19,440 bases of DNA from Thermoplasmata archaeon (GCA_021798415.1 JAJZGO010000022.1:1-19440), one strand, 5' to 3'; shown: positions 6,787 to 14,028, numbered from the stretch's first letter. Numbers and translations: made by a program. The notes: generated by a model not told the origin, from the letters alone.

Positions 6787-7548
6787 GTGCTCTCGTCGTT
6801 CGCTCTCGCGGTCGCCGGCGTCGTCTCGACCTGCGGCCTCGCCGGCGCGGCGGTCGCGGCCCGCGCGCTCACCCTGCCGGCCGGCGCGGTCGCCGCCGTC
6901 TTCGGTTCGCTGATCGTCGTGCTGGTCGGGTTCCCGTTCCTCGCGCTCCTGATCCTCTTCGTCGTCGCGAGCGTCCTCGCGACCCGCTACCAGCTGGGCG
7001 AGAAGCGTCGCCGCTCCGTCCAGGAGGGCTCGGCGGGGGAGCGCGGGGTTTCGAACGTCGTCGCCCACATCGTCGTCCCGACGGCGCTCGCGGTCGCTTC
7101 GGTCGGGGTTTCCCCGCACCTCGCGTTCGGCGCCCTCGCGGTCCTCTACACGAGCGCGCTCGCCTTCGGGGCCTCCGACACGTTCGCGAGCGAGTTCGGC
7201 GTGCTCGCGGGCCGCGCCCGCAGCATCCTCACGCTCCGTCCGGTCGAGCCCGGTACGAACGGCGGTGTCTCGGCGGTCGGTCAGGCGTTCGCCTTCGCCG
7301 GTGCCGTCACGACCGCGCTCGTCGCGGTCGGCCTCTTCGCCGCGTTCGCGATGCCGGTCGTCCGCCCCGCGGAATTCGTCGCGACGGCCGTGGTCGCGGG
7401 GTTCGCGGGCTGCCAGGTCGACTCGGTGCTCGGCGAGACGCTCGAGAACCGCGGGATCCTGACGAAGGGGACCACGAACCTTCTCGGCATGATCTCCTCG
7501 GTCGCGATCGCGATCGCGATCTGGGTCGCCGTCGGGGGGACCATCTAG
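6787..7548 (+). CDS. DUF92 (TIGR00297-type) integral membrane protein
   Basis: This 253-residue protein is almost entirely hydrophobic, with about six membrane segments. It carries the DUF92 signatures ASDTFASEFG (129-138), PGTNGGVSAVG (155-165) and a GFAGCQVDSVLGE stretch (205-217). Eukaryotic relatives are TMEM19 and plant VTE6, a phytyl-phosphate kinase; archaeal members are uncharacterised. A role as a membrane kinase for isoprenoid phosphates would fit an organism with isoprenoid lipids, but that is inference. The GTG start at 6787 follows a TATA-like CGTTAAG and a GAGG. Its TAG stop overlaps the queC GTG by one base (TAGTG), so the two are co-translated although no functional link is known. 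Confidence 0.88.
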   Translation: MLSSFALAVAGVVSTCGLAGAAVAARALTLPAGAVAAVFGSLIVVLVGFPFLALLILFVVASVLATRYQLGEKRRRSVQEGSAGERGVSNVVAHIVVPTALAVASVGVSPHLAFGALAVLYTSALAFGASDTFASEFGVLAGRARSILTLRPVEPGTNGGVSAVGQAFAFAGAVTTALVAVGLFAAFAMPVVRPAEFVATAVVAGFAGCQVDSVLGETLENRGILTKGTTNLLGMISSVAIAIAIWVAVGGTI

Positions 7549-8261
7549 TGCCGACGCGCCCGGCGGGGGGCAGCGTCGTCCTCCTCTCGGGGGGGATGGA
7601 CTCGGCCACGTGCCTCGCGCTCGCCGCCCGCGACCGCCCTCCGGTCCACGCCCTCACGGTCGTCTACGGGCAGCGGCACCTCCGCGAGATCCGCTCCGCG
7701 CGGCGGCTCGGCCGGCGCTACGCGGTCGCCAGGCACATCGTCCTCGACCTTCCCCTCGGCCCGCTGCTCGACTCGGCCCTCACGCGCTCCGGGCGCCCGC
7801 TCCCCGGAGCGCGGCGTCGCCGTGGGTCGATCCCGACGACGTACGTGCCGGCGCGCAACACGATCCTCCTCGCCGTGGCGCTCGGCTACGCCGAAAGCGA
7901 GGGATGCGGAGCGATCTACTACGGCGCCAACGCGGTCGACTACTCGGGCTACCCGGACTGCCGGCCCGAGTTCGTCCGGGCGTTCGCGCGACTCGCCCGG
8001 CTCGCGACCCGCGCCGGCGTCGAAGGGGGGCGGACGATCCGCGTCGTCGCCCCGTTGCTCCACCGGTCGAAGGGCGACATCGTGCGGCTCGGCGATCGCC
8101 TCGGGGTCCCCTGGGAGCTTACCTGGAGCTGCTATGCGGGCGGCGAACGACCGTGCGGACAGTGCGATGCCTGCCGGTTGCGGGCCCGAGGGTTCCGCCA
8201 AGCGGGTCGCACGGACCCGCTCGTGCCGGGCCTTCGTCCCGGTTCGCGACGAAGCGCCTAG
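7548..8261 (+). CDS. queC: 7-cyano-7-deazaguanine synthase QueC
   Basis: This 237-residue PP-loop enzyme converts 7-carboxy-7-deazaguanine to preQ0 with ATP and ammonia; in archaea preQ0 is inserted at G15 of tRNA by ArcTGT and becomes archaeosine. Visible are the PP-loop LLSGGMDSATC (12-22), YGQRH, TTYVPARN, the substrate segment AVDYSGYPDCRPEF, and the C-terminal zinc site with Cys195, Cys203, Cys206 and Cys209. The last 25 residues are a basic tail of no known role. GTG 7548 is the start because it overlaps the upstream DUF92 stop as TAGTG. The gene ends on a CTAG shared with the stop codon of the convergent mscL. No queD, queE or tgt is in the window. Confidence 0.96.
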   Translation: MPTRPAGGSVVLLSGGMDSATCLALAARDRPPVHALTVVYGQRHLREIRSARRLGRRYAVARHIVLDLPLGPLLDSALTRSGRPLPGARRRRGSIPTTYVPARNTILLAVALGYAESEGCGAIYYGANAVDYSGYPDCRPEFVRAFARLARLATRAGVEGGRTIRVVAPLLHRSKGDIVRLGDRLGVPWELTWSCYAGGERPCGQCDACRLRARGFRQAGRTDPLVPGLRPGSRRSA

Positions 8262-8677
8262 GCCACCGGGGTCACCGGCGAGGCGCACGCCGAGCAGCGC
8301 TTCGCGGCGAGCGGGATCTGCGAAAGGCACTCGGGACACGCGCGGGTCGTGGGAGCAGCCTTCGGGGCCTTCGCCTCCCGGCGGTCCATGAAACGCTGGT
8401 ACGGCAGGGCGATCGCGAAGAATACGACGATCGCGATGATGAGGAACGAGATCACCGAGTTGAGGAACGCCCCCTGCTGGAACGTGCTCCCGTTCACGTG
8501 GGACTTCCACGACGAGAAGTCGAAGCTCCCGGCCACGCCGATGAGCGGGGTGAAGATGTCGGCGACCAGCGCCGTGATGAGCGCGGAGAACGCCGCGCCG
8601 ATGACGAACGCGACCGCCAGCTGGACGAGGTTGCCCCGCATCAGGAACTTCACGAAGTCCTCTCGGATGGATGCCAT
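8258..8677 (-). CDS. mscL: Large-conductance mechanosensitive channel with C-terminal zinc ribbon
   Basis: This 139-residue protein is an MscL channel, which opens under membrane tension to release solutes during osmotic downshock. The conserved start FVKFLMRGNLVQLAVAFVIG (8-27) gives the amphipathic N-terminus and TM1; TM2 is about residues 72-92 (LNSVISFLIIAIVVFFAIAL). In place of a plain cytoplasmic helix, the C-terminus ends in a ribbon with Cys114, Cys117, Cys128 and Cys131 (CPEC, then CSAC). Similar tails occur in some actinobacterial and archaeal MscL proteins. The stop overlaps that of queC by 4 nt. A GAGGGCGA sequence (8683-8690 on the complement) precedes the ATG as a possible ribosome-binding site, and a TATA-like CCAAATAG lies 38 nt upstream. 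Confidence 0.93.
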   Translation of the reverse strand: MASIREDFVKFLMRGNLVQLAVAFVIGAAFSALITALVADIFTPLIGVAGSFDFSSWKSHVNGSTFQQGAFLNSVISFLIIAIVVFFAIALPYQRFMDRREAKAPKAAPTTRACPECLSQIPLAAKRCSACASPVTPVA

Positions 8678-8710
8678 ATCGTCGCCCTCGGGCCCGCGGA
8701 GCCGGCCGAG

Positions 8711-8718
8711 CTATTTGG
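8711..8718 (-). promoter_or_regulatory. TATA-like element for mscL
   Basis: On the minus strand this reads CCAAATAG. Its centre is 38 nt from the mscL ATG, predicting a leader of about 12 nt that includes the GAGG-containing ribosome-binding site. It lies between the mscL start and the end of argS. Confidence 0.45.
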
Positions 8719-8763
8719 ACTTTCCGGCGACCGCCCCGGAGCGCGGGGAACCCCCCGGGGGTC

Positions 8764-10560
8764 TTACATCGTTTCGAGGCGCGTGAGGCCGAGGAGGTCG
8801 AGCGAGTTCCCGAGCGTCTGCCGGACCGCCGCGACGAGCGCGATGCGGCTTTCGCGTTCGGCCTCCGAGCGCAGGACGGGGACCGCGTGGTAGAACCGAT
8901 TGAACTGGTCGGCGAGGTCGTGCGCGTACCCCGCGAGCGCCTGCACGTGGGCCGAGCGCGCGACGTAGGCGACCGTCCGCGGCAGCCGGGCGATTACCCG
9001 CACGAGCGCGGCTTCCTCCGGATGCGAGAGCCGGGCGGCGTCGAACGGATACGGAGGACGGTCCGCGTTGCCCTTGCGCAGCACGCTCGACGCCCGCGCG
9101 TACGAGTACTGGACGAACGGCCCGCTGCGGCCCTCGAACGAGAGCGCATCCTCCCACCGGAAGACGACCGGCTTCTCGGGAGCGACCCGAACGATGTGGT
9201 AGCGGATGGCGCCCGTCGCGACCGCCTCCGCGATCGCCTCGACCGCCTCCTCGGCGAGGTCTTCGCGCCGCGCCACCACCTCGCCACGGGCGCGGGAGAC
9301 CGCCTCTTCGAGCAGGTGGTCGAGCCAGACCGCCGACCCCCCTCGGGTCGACATCCGGCCGCCTTCGGGGACGGTGATGTCCTGGTAGATCAGATAGGTC
9401 GGCCGCCGGGTCTCCCCGATCTCCTCGAGCAGGGCGTCGAGCGTCCGCGCGTGGAGCTGGTGGTCCTGGCCGAGGACATCGAGGACCCGGGCGAACCGGG
9501 CGAACTTCGACAGGTGGTACGCGACATCCCGCGTGACGTAGAGGCTCGTGCCGTTCCCCCGCTGGACGACGATGCGCGTCGACTCCTTCGGCAGGCCGTG
9601 GCCGCTCGCATCGATCGCCCACGCACCGTTCTCCTCCCGGATCGCGTGTGGGGTGGAGCGCAGGCGCTCGAGCACGCGTTCGACCGAGCCGTCCCGGAGG
9701 AAGTCGGACTCCCAGACGAACTCATCGAAGCCGATCTTGAGGCGGGCGAGCGACGCGAGCATGCCACCCAGGATCGATTCGGAGAGCTCGCGGTGCTCGG
9801 GGGGGGCGTCCCCCGACTCGATCCGGTGGACGAGACGCGCCACCTCCTCCTGGGCCCCGGGATGCTCCTTCAGGTAGGCGCTCAACGCCGGGTACGGCCG
9901 CCCGCGATGCCGGTCGGGCTTCTCGCCCGGAGCCTCCTCGCCCTCGACCGCCCGGCGGACCGGCTCGGGCCACTCCGCGCGGGGCTTCGACCAGATCCAG
10001 GTGATCATCGCCGCCTGGCGGCCCATGTCGTCCACGTAGTACTGGGTCGTCACCGGGGCGCCCGAGGCCCGCAGCGCCCGCGCGAACGTGTCGCCGATGA
10101 TCGCGTTACGGACCCGGCCGATGTGGAACGGGCCGGTAGGGTTCGCGCTCGTGTGCTCGACGCACGCCGGTTCGCTCGTGGCCTCCGCGTGTCCGTAGCG
10201 GTCTCCCCGCGCGAAGACCATCTCGAGCGTCGAGCGGGTGAGGCGGCCCGGGTCGGCGGTGAAGTTCACGTAGGCGCCTTTCGCCCGGACCGACGCGATC
10301 TCGGGGATCGGGACGAAGTGCGCCGCGAACGCCTCCGCGATCTCGGGGGGCGCGCGCCCGGCGCTCTTCGCGAAGCGGTGGACCGCGAACGCGAGGTCGC
10401 CTTCGGGGCCGCCGTCGACGTTCAGCGCAGCGCCGAGGAGCGCCGGGTCCGCCGGCACCCCGGCCCCGACGGCGGCCGCCGATAGTCCCGCGAGGACGGC
10501 TTCGAGGGTCTGGGCCCAAGGGTCGACCGCGACGGACGAGGTCATGCTCCGAACAGTCAC
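8764..10560 (-). CDS. argS: Arginyl-tRNA synthetase
   Basis: This 598-residue class I synthetase charges tRNA-Arg. The N-terminal additional domain (about 1-110) is followed by the catalytic fold with NPTGPFHIGRVRNAIIGD (140-157). The class I HIGH motif appears here as HIGR. The second signature is GGRMSTR (400-406), lacking the usual first Lys, as is common in ArgRS. The anticodon-binding DALR domain (about 480-598) contains FVQYSYARASSVLRK and the family-like C-terminal end at Met598. Start choice: GTG 10560 lies 26.5 nt from the TATA-like CTTTAG and would be leaderless; ATG 10545 (residue 6) is the alternative. The gene is divergent from the thiI-like gene with 55 nt between starts. Confidence 0.95.
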   Translation of the reverse strand: MTVRSMTSSVAVDPWAQTLEAVLAGLSAAAVGAGVPADPALLGAALNVDGGPEGDLAFAVHRFAKSAGRAPPEIAEAFAAHFVPIPEIASVRAKGAYVNFTADPGRLTRSTLEMVFARGDRYGHAEATSEPACVEHTSANPTGPFHIGRVRNAIIGDTFARALRASGAPVTTQYYVDDMGRQAAMITWIWSKPRAEWPEPVRRAVEGEEAPGEKPDRHRGRPYPALSAYLKEHPGAQEEVARLVHRIESGDAPPEHRELSESILGGMLASLARLKIGFDEFVWESDFLRDGSVERVLERLRSTPHAIREENGAWAIDASGHGLPKESTRIVVQRGNGTSLYVTRDVAYHLSKFARFARVLDVLGQDHQLHARTLDALLEEIGETRRPTYLIYQDITVPEGGRMSTRGGSAVWLDHLLEEAVSRARGEVVARREDLAEEAVEAIAEAVATGAIRYHIVRVAPEKPVVFRWEDALSFEGRSGPFVQYSYARASSVLRKGNADRPPYPFDAARLSHPEEAALVRVIARLPRTVAYVARSAHVQALAGYAHDLADQFNRFYHAVPVLRSEAERESRIALVAAVRQTLGNSLDLLGLTRLETM

Positions 10561-10583
10561 CGCCGCGTAGAGCCCGGAGTACG

Positions 10584-10589
10584 CTTTAG
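10584..10589. promoter_or_regulatory. TATA-like element shared by argS and the thiI-like gene
   Basis: CTTTAG (CTAAAG on the other strand) has its centre 26.5 nt from the argS GTG at 10560 and 29.5 nt from the thiI-like ATG at 10616. A second AT patch, TCTTAAC at 10601-10607, is too close to 10616 to act as its TATA box. The 55-nt gap equals that between the TPR and prenyl synthase starts. Confidence 0.5.
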
Positions 10590-10615
10590 CGGACCGCCCG
10601 TCTTAACCCTTCGCG

Positions 10616-11515
10616 ATGGGCGCGCTCCTCCTCGTGCGGTACGGCGAGCTCGCGCTCAAGTCGCCGCCGGTGCGTCGTGAGTTCGAGCGGTCGCTGCGCC
10701 GCAACATCCTCGCCCAGCTCCTGCGGGACGGGGTCACGGGCCGCCTGCGCGCCGACCGGGGCCACCTCTACGTCGAGTCGGACGACCCCGAACGGGCGCT
10801 GCGCGTCCTGCGTCGGGTCTTCGGGGTTACCTCGGTCAGCGAGGCCCACGAGGTGCCGACCGATCGCGCGACGATCCGTGCACGGCTGCTCGAACTCGCG
10901 AGCCCCCGCCTGCCGCACGGCGCGTCGTTCGCGGTCCGCGCCCGGCGTACGGGCCAGCACCCGTTCACGAGCCAGCAGCTCGCCGCGGAGCTCGGCGAGG
11001 CGGTGCTGGAGTCGTTCGTGGACCGCGCGCTCACGGTCGACCTCGAGCGCCCGGACGTGGAGCTCCACGTCGAGGTCCGAGCGAACCGGACCTACCTCTA
11101 CTTCGACCGCGCGTCGGGCCCCGGCGGCCTCCCCCTGGGTGTGGCGGGCCGGCTCGTCGCCCTCGTGGACGGGCGGCGCGGGGCGCTCGGGGCGTTCCTC
11201 ATGATGAAACGCGGTTGTCGGGTGAGCCTTGTGGTGCTCCCGGACGCCGAGCCGCTTGTCGACGGAACGCTCGCCCGCTTCGACCCCGCGGTCAACGTCC
11301 TCCCGTCCCCGCCCGACGTCGGGTCGTGGAGCTCCGCCATCGCGACGGAGGCGGAGCGGTCGCACGCCGACGGCGTCGTGCTGCCGATCGGTGTGGACGA
11401 CTACGCCACGGCGAAGGCCCGGTGGGGCGACCGGGTCCTCTTCTCCCCGACCGTCGGGCTCAGCGACGAGGAGGTCTCCGAGCGGTGGCGGAACGTGACC
11501 GCGCTCGCGGGATGA
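10616..11515 (+). CDS. thiI: ThiI-like THUMP protein lacking the PP-loop signature
   Basis: ThiI adenylates U8 of tRNA and transfers sulfur to give 4-thiouridine. This 299-residue protein has the ThiI layout: an N-terminal ferredoxin-like domain (LVRYGELALKSPPVRREFE, 6-24), a THUMP RNA-binding domain (about 60-165), and the start of the ATP domain, where GLPLGVAGRL (171-180) and AFLMMKRGCRV (193-203) flank the PP-loop position. Between them, the expected SGGIDS is replaced by VDGRRG (184-189), so the Asp and Ser needed for adenylation are absent with no frameshift. The ATP domain is also short, ending soon after SPTVGLSDEEV (277-287). It probably binds tRNA but is unlikely to be a working sulfurtransferase. 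It is coupled to the next small gene by an ATGA overlap. Confidence 0.82.
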   Translation: MGALLLVRYGELALKSPPVRREFERSLRRNILAQLLRDGVTGRLRADRGHLYVESDDPERALRVLRRVFGVTSVSEAHEVPTDRATIRARLLELASPRLPHGASFAVRARRTGQHPFTSQQLAAELGEAVLESFVDRALTVDLERPDVELHVEVRANRTYLYFDRASGPGGLPLGVAGRLVALVDGRRGALGAFLMMKRGCRVSLVVLPDAEPLVDGTLARFDPAVNVLPSPPDVGSWSSAIATEAERSHADGVVLPIGVDDYATAKARWGDRVLFSPTVGLSDEEVSERWRNVTALAG

Positions 11516-11727
11516 CCCAACGGCAGTTCGAGGTCGCGGAGCGGGCGTCGGTCGCTCCGGCGGCCGTGCCCGAGCCGCCTCCCCTGCCCGCCCTCCCCCC
11601 GGTTCCCGCCGAACCCGAGGAGCCGTCGAACGCCCGTCTGAGGGAACGCCGGGCGCGATGGCTCGCGGAACGGGCCCGATTTCACCCTCCCGAGCCGTTG
11701 GCGAAGCGTTCGTCCGAATCGAAGTAG
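11512..11727 (+). CDS. Small Pro-rich charged protein, unknown
   Basis: I do not recognise this 71-residue protein. Residues 14-38 are Pro/Ala-rich (PEPPPLPALPPVPAEPEEP at 20-38), followed by a strongly charged helical segment NARLRERRARWLAERARF (40-57). Support for translation is its ATG overlapping the thiI-like stop as ATGA, the same coupling seen for pcc1. It has no membrane segment, Cys or His cluster. It ends 37 nt before the GMC gene, and the GMC TATA-like element lies just after its stop. A basic disordered helper of the tRNA-binding neighbour is conceivable, but this is guesswork; a non-coding spacer with chance openness at this GC content is the alternative. Confidence 0.5.
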   Translation: MTQRQFEVAERASVAPAAVPEPPPLPALPPVPAEPEEPSNARLRERRARWLAERARFHPPEPLAKRSSESK

Positions 11728-11736
11728 AACAGAGTC

Positions 11737-11743
11737 GAAATAG
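11737..11743 (+). promoter_or_regulatory. TATA-like element for the GMC oxidoreductase
   Basis: GAAATAG is centred 25 nt upstream of the GTG at 11765, matching a leaderless archaeal start. It lies in the 37-nt gap after the small Pro-rich gene. Confidence 0.5.
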
Positions 11744-11764
11744 ACGGACGCGTTCGGCTCCCCC

Positions 11765-13789
11765 GTGGCGGCGCCGGTGCCTCCGGTCCTGACGGCGTTG
11801 GTGGACGCGTTCCTGCCGTCCTCTCCCGCGACCGCGGACGGGCCGGCGTACCCCGCGGCGAGCGAGCTCGGTGTCGACCGCCGCGTCGCCGAGCTGGTCG
11901 CCGGGCTCCCCGACGGACCCCGCCGCGAGTTCGGGAGCCTCCTTCGCGCTATCGAAACCCCGCTCCTGAACCTCCTGCTCTCCGGCCGTCCCGTGCGGTT
12001 CTCGCGTCTGGCCCCGCCCGAGCGAGAGGAGTTCCTGCGAGGGTGGTCCAAGAGCCGGCTCGCGGTCAAGCGCAAAGGGTTCCACGCGGTCAAACGCCTC
12101 GCGGCCGCGTTCTACTACTCCGCGCCGGTGGCCGACGGGCGTCATCCGCTCTGGGACCGGATCCACTACGCCCCCCCCGAGATGCCGGCCGGGATCCCCG
12201 ACCCCCTCGCGTCGTACGCCCCCGTTCGTCCCGACCACGACGCGGAGGAGACGGCGGATGTGTGCGTCGTCGGGAGCGGCGCCGGCGGAAGCGTGGTCGC
12301 CGCTCGGGCCGCCGCGGCGGGGTTGCGCGTCGTTCTCCTCGAGGCGGGTGCGTGGATGGCGCCGCCGAGCTACCCCCGCGTCGAGCGCGACGCGCACGAG
12401 CGCCTCTTCCTGGGCCACGGGATCGTCACGACCTCGGACCTCGCGTTCGGACTGCTCGCCGGCGAGGCGGTCGGCGGGTCCACGGTCATCAATTGGATGA
12501 CGTGCCTCCCGCCCCGGCCCGAGGCGCGCCGTGAGTGGGCCGGGGAGGGTGGGATCACGGGCGCGGACGGGCCCGACTTCGACCGGTGGCTCGGGGCCGT
12601 GAACGCCCGGATGCGGGTCTCGACCGACGAGAGCGACGTGAACCCTGCGAACGACGCGCTGCGCCGGGGGGCCGTCGCGCTCGGCTACGCCTCGGGGAGC
12701 GACTGGGACATCATCCCGCGCAACGCGGTCGGCTGCCGCTCGCGCTGCGGGTTCTGCACGTTCGGGTGCCCCTACTCGACGCGGCAGTCGACGCTGGTGA
12801 CGTTCCTCGCCGACGCCCTCGCCTCGGGGGCGCGGATCTACGCCTCCACCCGCGCGGACCGGGTCGAGGTCGACCACGGCCGGGCGGTCGGAGTGCGCGC
12901 CACCTTCCAGGACGGAGGGCGACCCGTCGCGGTCCGCGTTCGCGCTCGCGCGGTCGTCGTCGCCGCGGGCGCGCTCCAGACTCCGTCCCTCCTCCTGCGC
13001 TCCGGCGTTCGAGGACCCGGCGTGGGACGGGGGCTTCGCCTCGACCCGACCACGGCCCTCGCCGCCGAGTTCCCCCACCCGGTCCGGACCTGGGAGGGAC
13101 CCCACCAGACGGTCGGGGTCTACCGGTTCCAGACGACGGACGAGGGCGCCCACGGCCCCTGGATCGAGATCGCACCGGCCCACCCGGGGCTCTCCGCGCT
13201 CGCGCTCCCTTGGGCGAGCGCGGCCGACCACCGTCGCCTCCTCGAGCGGCTCGAGCACGTCGCGACGCCGATCGTCCTCGTGCGGGACGTGGGGGAGGGC
13301 CGGGTCACGATCGACGCGCAGGGACGCCCGGTGTACGACTACCGGCTCACCGACCGCGACCGACGCAACCTCGTCCGCGGGGTGGTGGAGACGGCACGGA
13401 TCCTCCGCGCGGCCGGGGCGACGCGCCTTCTGTCCCTGCACACGCCCCTCATCGAGGTCGGGCAGGGCGACCGCCCGATCTCGGAAGCGGAGCTCGACCG
13501 GTTCGCCGACAACGTCACGCGCGCCGGGGTCCGCGAGAACTCGATCGCGCTCTTCTCGGCGCACCCGATGGGGTCGGCCCGCGCCGGGCGGGACCCCCGG
13601 CGCTCCACCGCCCGCCCGACCGGGGAGGTCCACGGGGTCGACGGGCTCTGGATCGGCGACGGGAGCCTTCTGCCTTCGGCGCCCGGCGCGAACCCGATGA
13701 TGTCGATCGCCGCGCTCGCGTGGCGCACCTCCGACCACTTGATCGCGAGCCTGAAAGGGCGCGCCTCTCCCTCGGGACCGGTCGGCTAG
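11765..13789 (+). CDS. GMC flavoprotein, long-chain alcohol oxidase type, with N-terminal helical domain
   Basis: This 674-residue GMC oxidoreductase oxidises an alcohol with FAD. The FAD-binding Rossmann motif is VVGSGAGGSVVAARAAAAGL (168-187), ending in LLEAG. The C-terminal active-site pair appears as His600 in SAHPMGSARAG and Asn643 in GANPMMSIAALA. Residues 1-120 form a separate helical domain resembling the N-terminus of long-chain fatty alcohol oxidases and the gluconate 2-dehydrogenase subunit 3 family. Residues 324-335 hold four cysteines (CRSRCGFCTFGC), a segment also found in this GMC branch that may bind a metal or Fe-S cluster. No signal peptide is visible, so it is probably cytosolic or membrane-associated. 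The substrate is unknown. The start is a GTG 25 nt from a TATA-like element. Confidence 0.85.
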   Translation: MAAPVPPVLTALVDAFLPSSPATADGPAYPAASELGVDRRVAELVAGLPDGPRREFGSLLRAIETPLLNLLLSGRPVRFSRLAPPEREEFLRGWSKSRLAVKRKGFHAVKRLAAAFYYSAPVADGRHPLWDRIHYAPPEMPAGIPDPLASYAPVRPDHDAEETADVCVVGSGAGGSVVAARAAAAGLRVVLLEAGAWMAPPSYPRVERDAHERLFLGHGIVTTSDLAFGLLAGEAVGGSTVINWMTCLPPRPEARREWAGEGGITGADGPDFDRWLGAVNARMRVSTDESDVNPANDALRRGAVALGYASGSDWDIIPRNAVGCRSRCGFCTFGCPYSTRQSTLVTFLADALASGARIYASTRADRVEVDHGRAVGVRATFQDGGRPVAVRVRARAVVVAAGALQTPSLLLRSGVRGPGVGRGLRLDPTTALAAEFPHPVRTWEGPHQTVGVYRFQTTDEGAHGPWIEIAPAHPGLSALALPWASAADHRRLLERLEHVATPIVLVRDVGEGRVTIDAQGRPVYDYRLTDRDRRNLVRGVVETARILRAAGATRLLSLHTPLIEVGQGDRPISEAELDRFADNVTRAGVRENSIALFSAHPMGSARAGRDPRRSTARPTGEVHGVDGLWIGDGSLLPSAPGANPMMSIAALAWRTSDHLIASLKGRASPSGPVG

Positions 13790-13791
13790 GG

Positions 13792-13798
13792 TTATCAA
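13792..13798 (+). promoter_or_regulatory. TATA-like element for the rpl18a cluster
   Basis: TTATCAA lies just after the GMC stop, in the 50-56 nt gap before rpl18a. It predicts transcription start near 13821 and a leader of 19-25 nt, so this cluster does not look leaderless. Confidence 0.4.
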
Positions 13799-13845
13799 GG
13801 CGCCTCGGGTGGCCCCGGCCCTCTCGGGGGCACTCGCGCGTGACG

Positions 13846-14028
13846 ATGTGGACCGTTCAGGGTGCCTTTCTGGCGCGACGGGGCTTCTGGCAGCCGTTCA
13901 CGAAGCGCCATGAGGCCGCCTCGGGAGAGATGGCCCGGGAGTGGACTCTCTCCGAGATCGGCGGTTGCCACGGGGTCGAGCGTCACCGGATCCGGATCGA
14001 GTCCGTGACGGAGATCCGGGCTCCCTGA
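13846..14028 (+). CDS. rpl18a: Large-subunit ribosomal protein L18Ae (LX)
   Basis: This 60-residue protein matches archaeal L18Ae/LX, a small protein of the 50S subunit. The diagnostic pattern is WTVQGAFL (2-9), GFWQPFTKRHEA (13-24), and the C-terminal GVERHRIRIESVTEI (about 44-58), corresponding to the family's two-strand, helix, strand fold. ATG 13846 gives the normal length; an in-frame GTG at 13840 adds two residues. It is too short to be obvious in open-frame scans because its frame is open far upstream inside the GMC gene. In euryarchaea this gene usually sits directly before pfdA and ftsY; here the order holds, with a GtrA gene placed between. Confidence 0.88.
   Translation: MWTVQGAFLARRGFWQPFTKRHEAASGEMAREWTLSEIGGCHGVERHRIRIESVTEIRAP

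Noticed and set aside
7502..7520. Short GCGATC tandem repeat
   Set aside because: It simply encodes alternating Ala/Ile in a membrane helix of the DUF92 protein; three units only.
8671..10485. Plus-strand open frame of 604 codons opposite argS
   Set aside because: Antisense shadow of arginyl-tRNA synthetase; the protein is repetitive Arg/Glu/Asp/Leu without family motifs.
10586..13798. Minus-strand open frame of 1070 codons opposite the thiI-like and GMC genes
   Set aside because: It is a GC-driven shadow: low-complexity Arg/Gly/Glu/Pro composition, no domain pattern, and it lies fully antisense to two genes with clear motifs.
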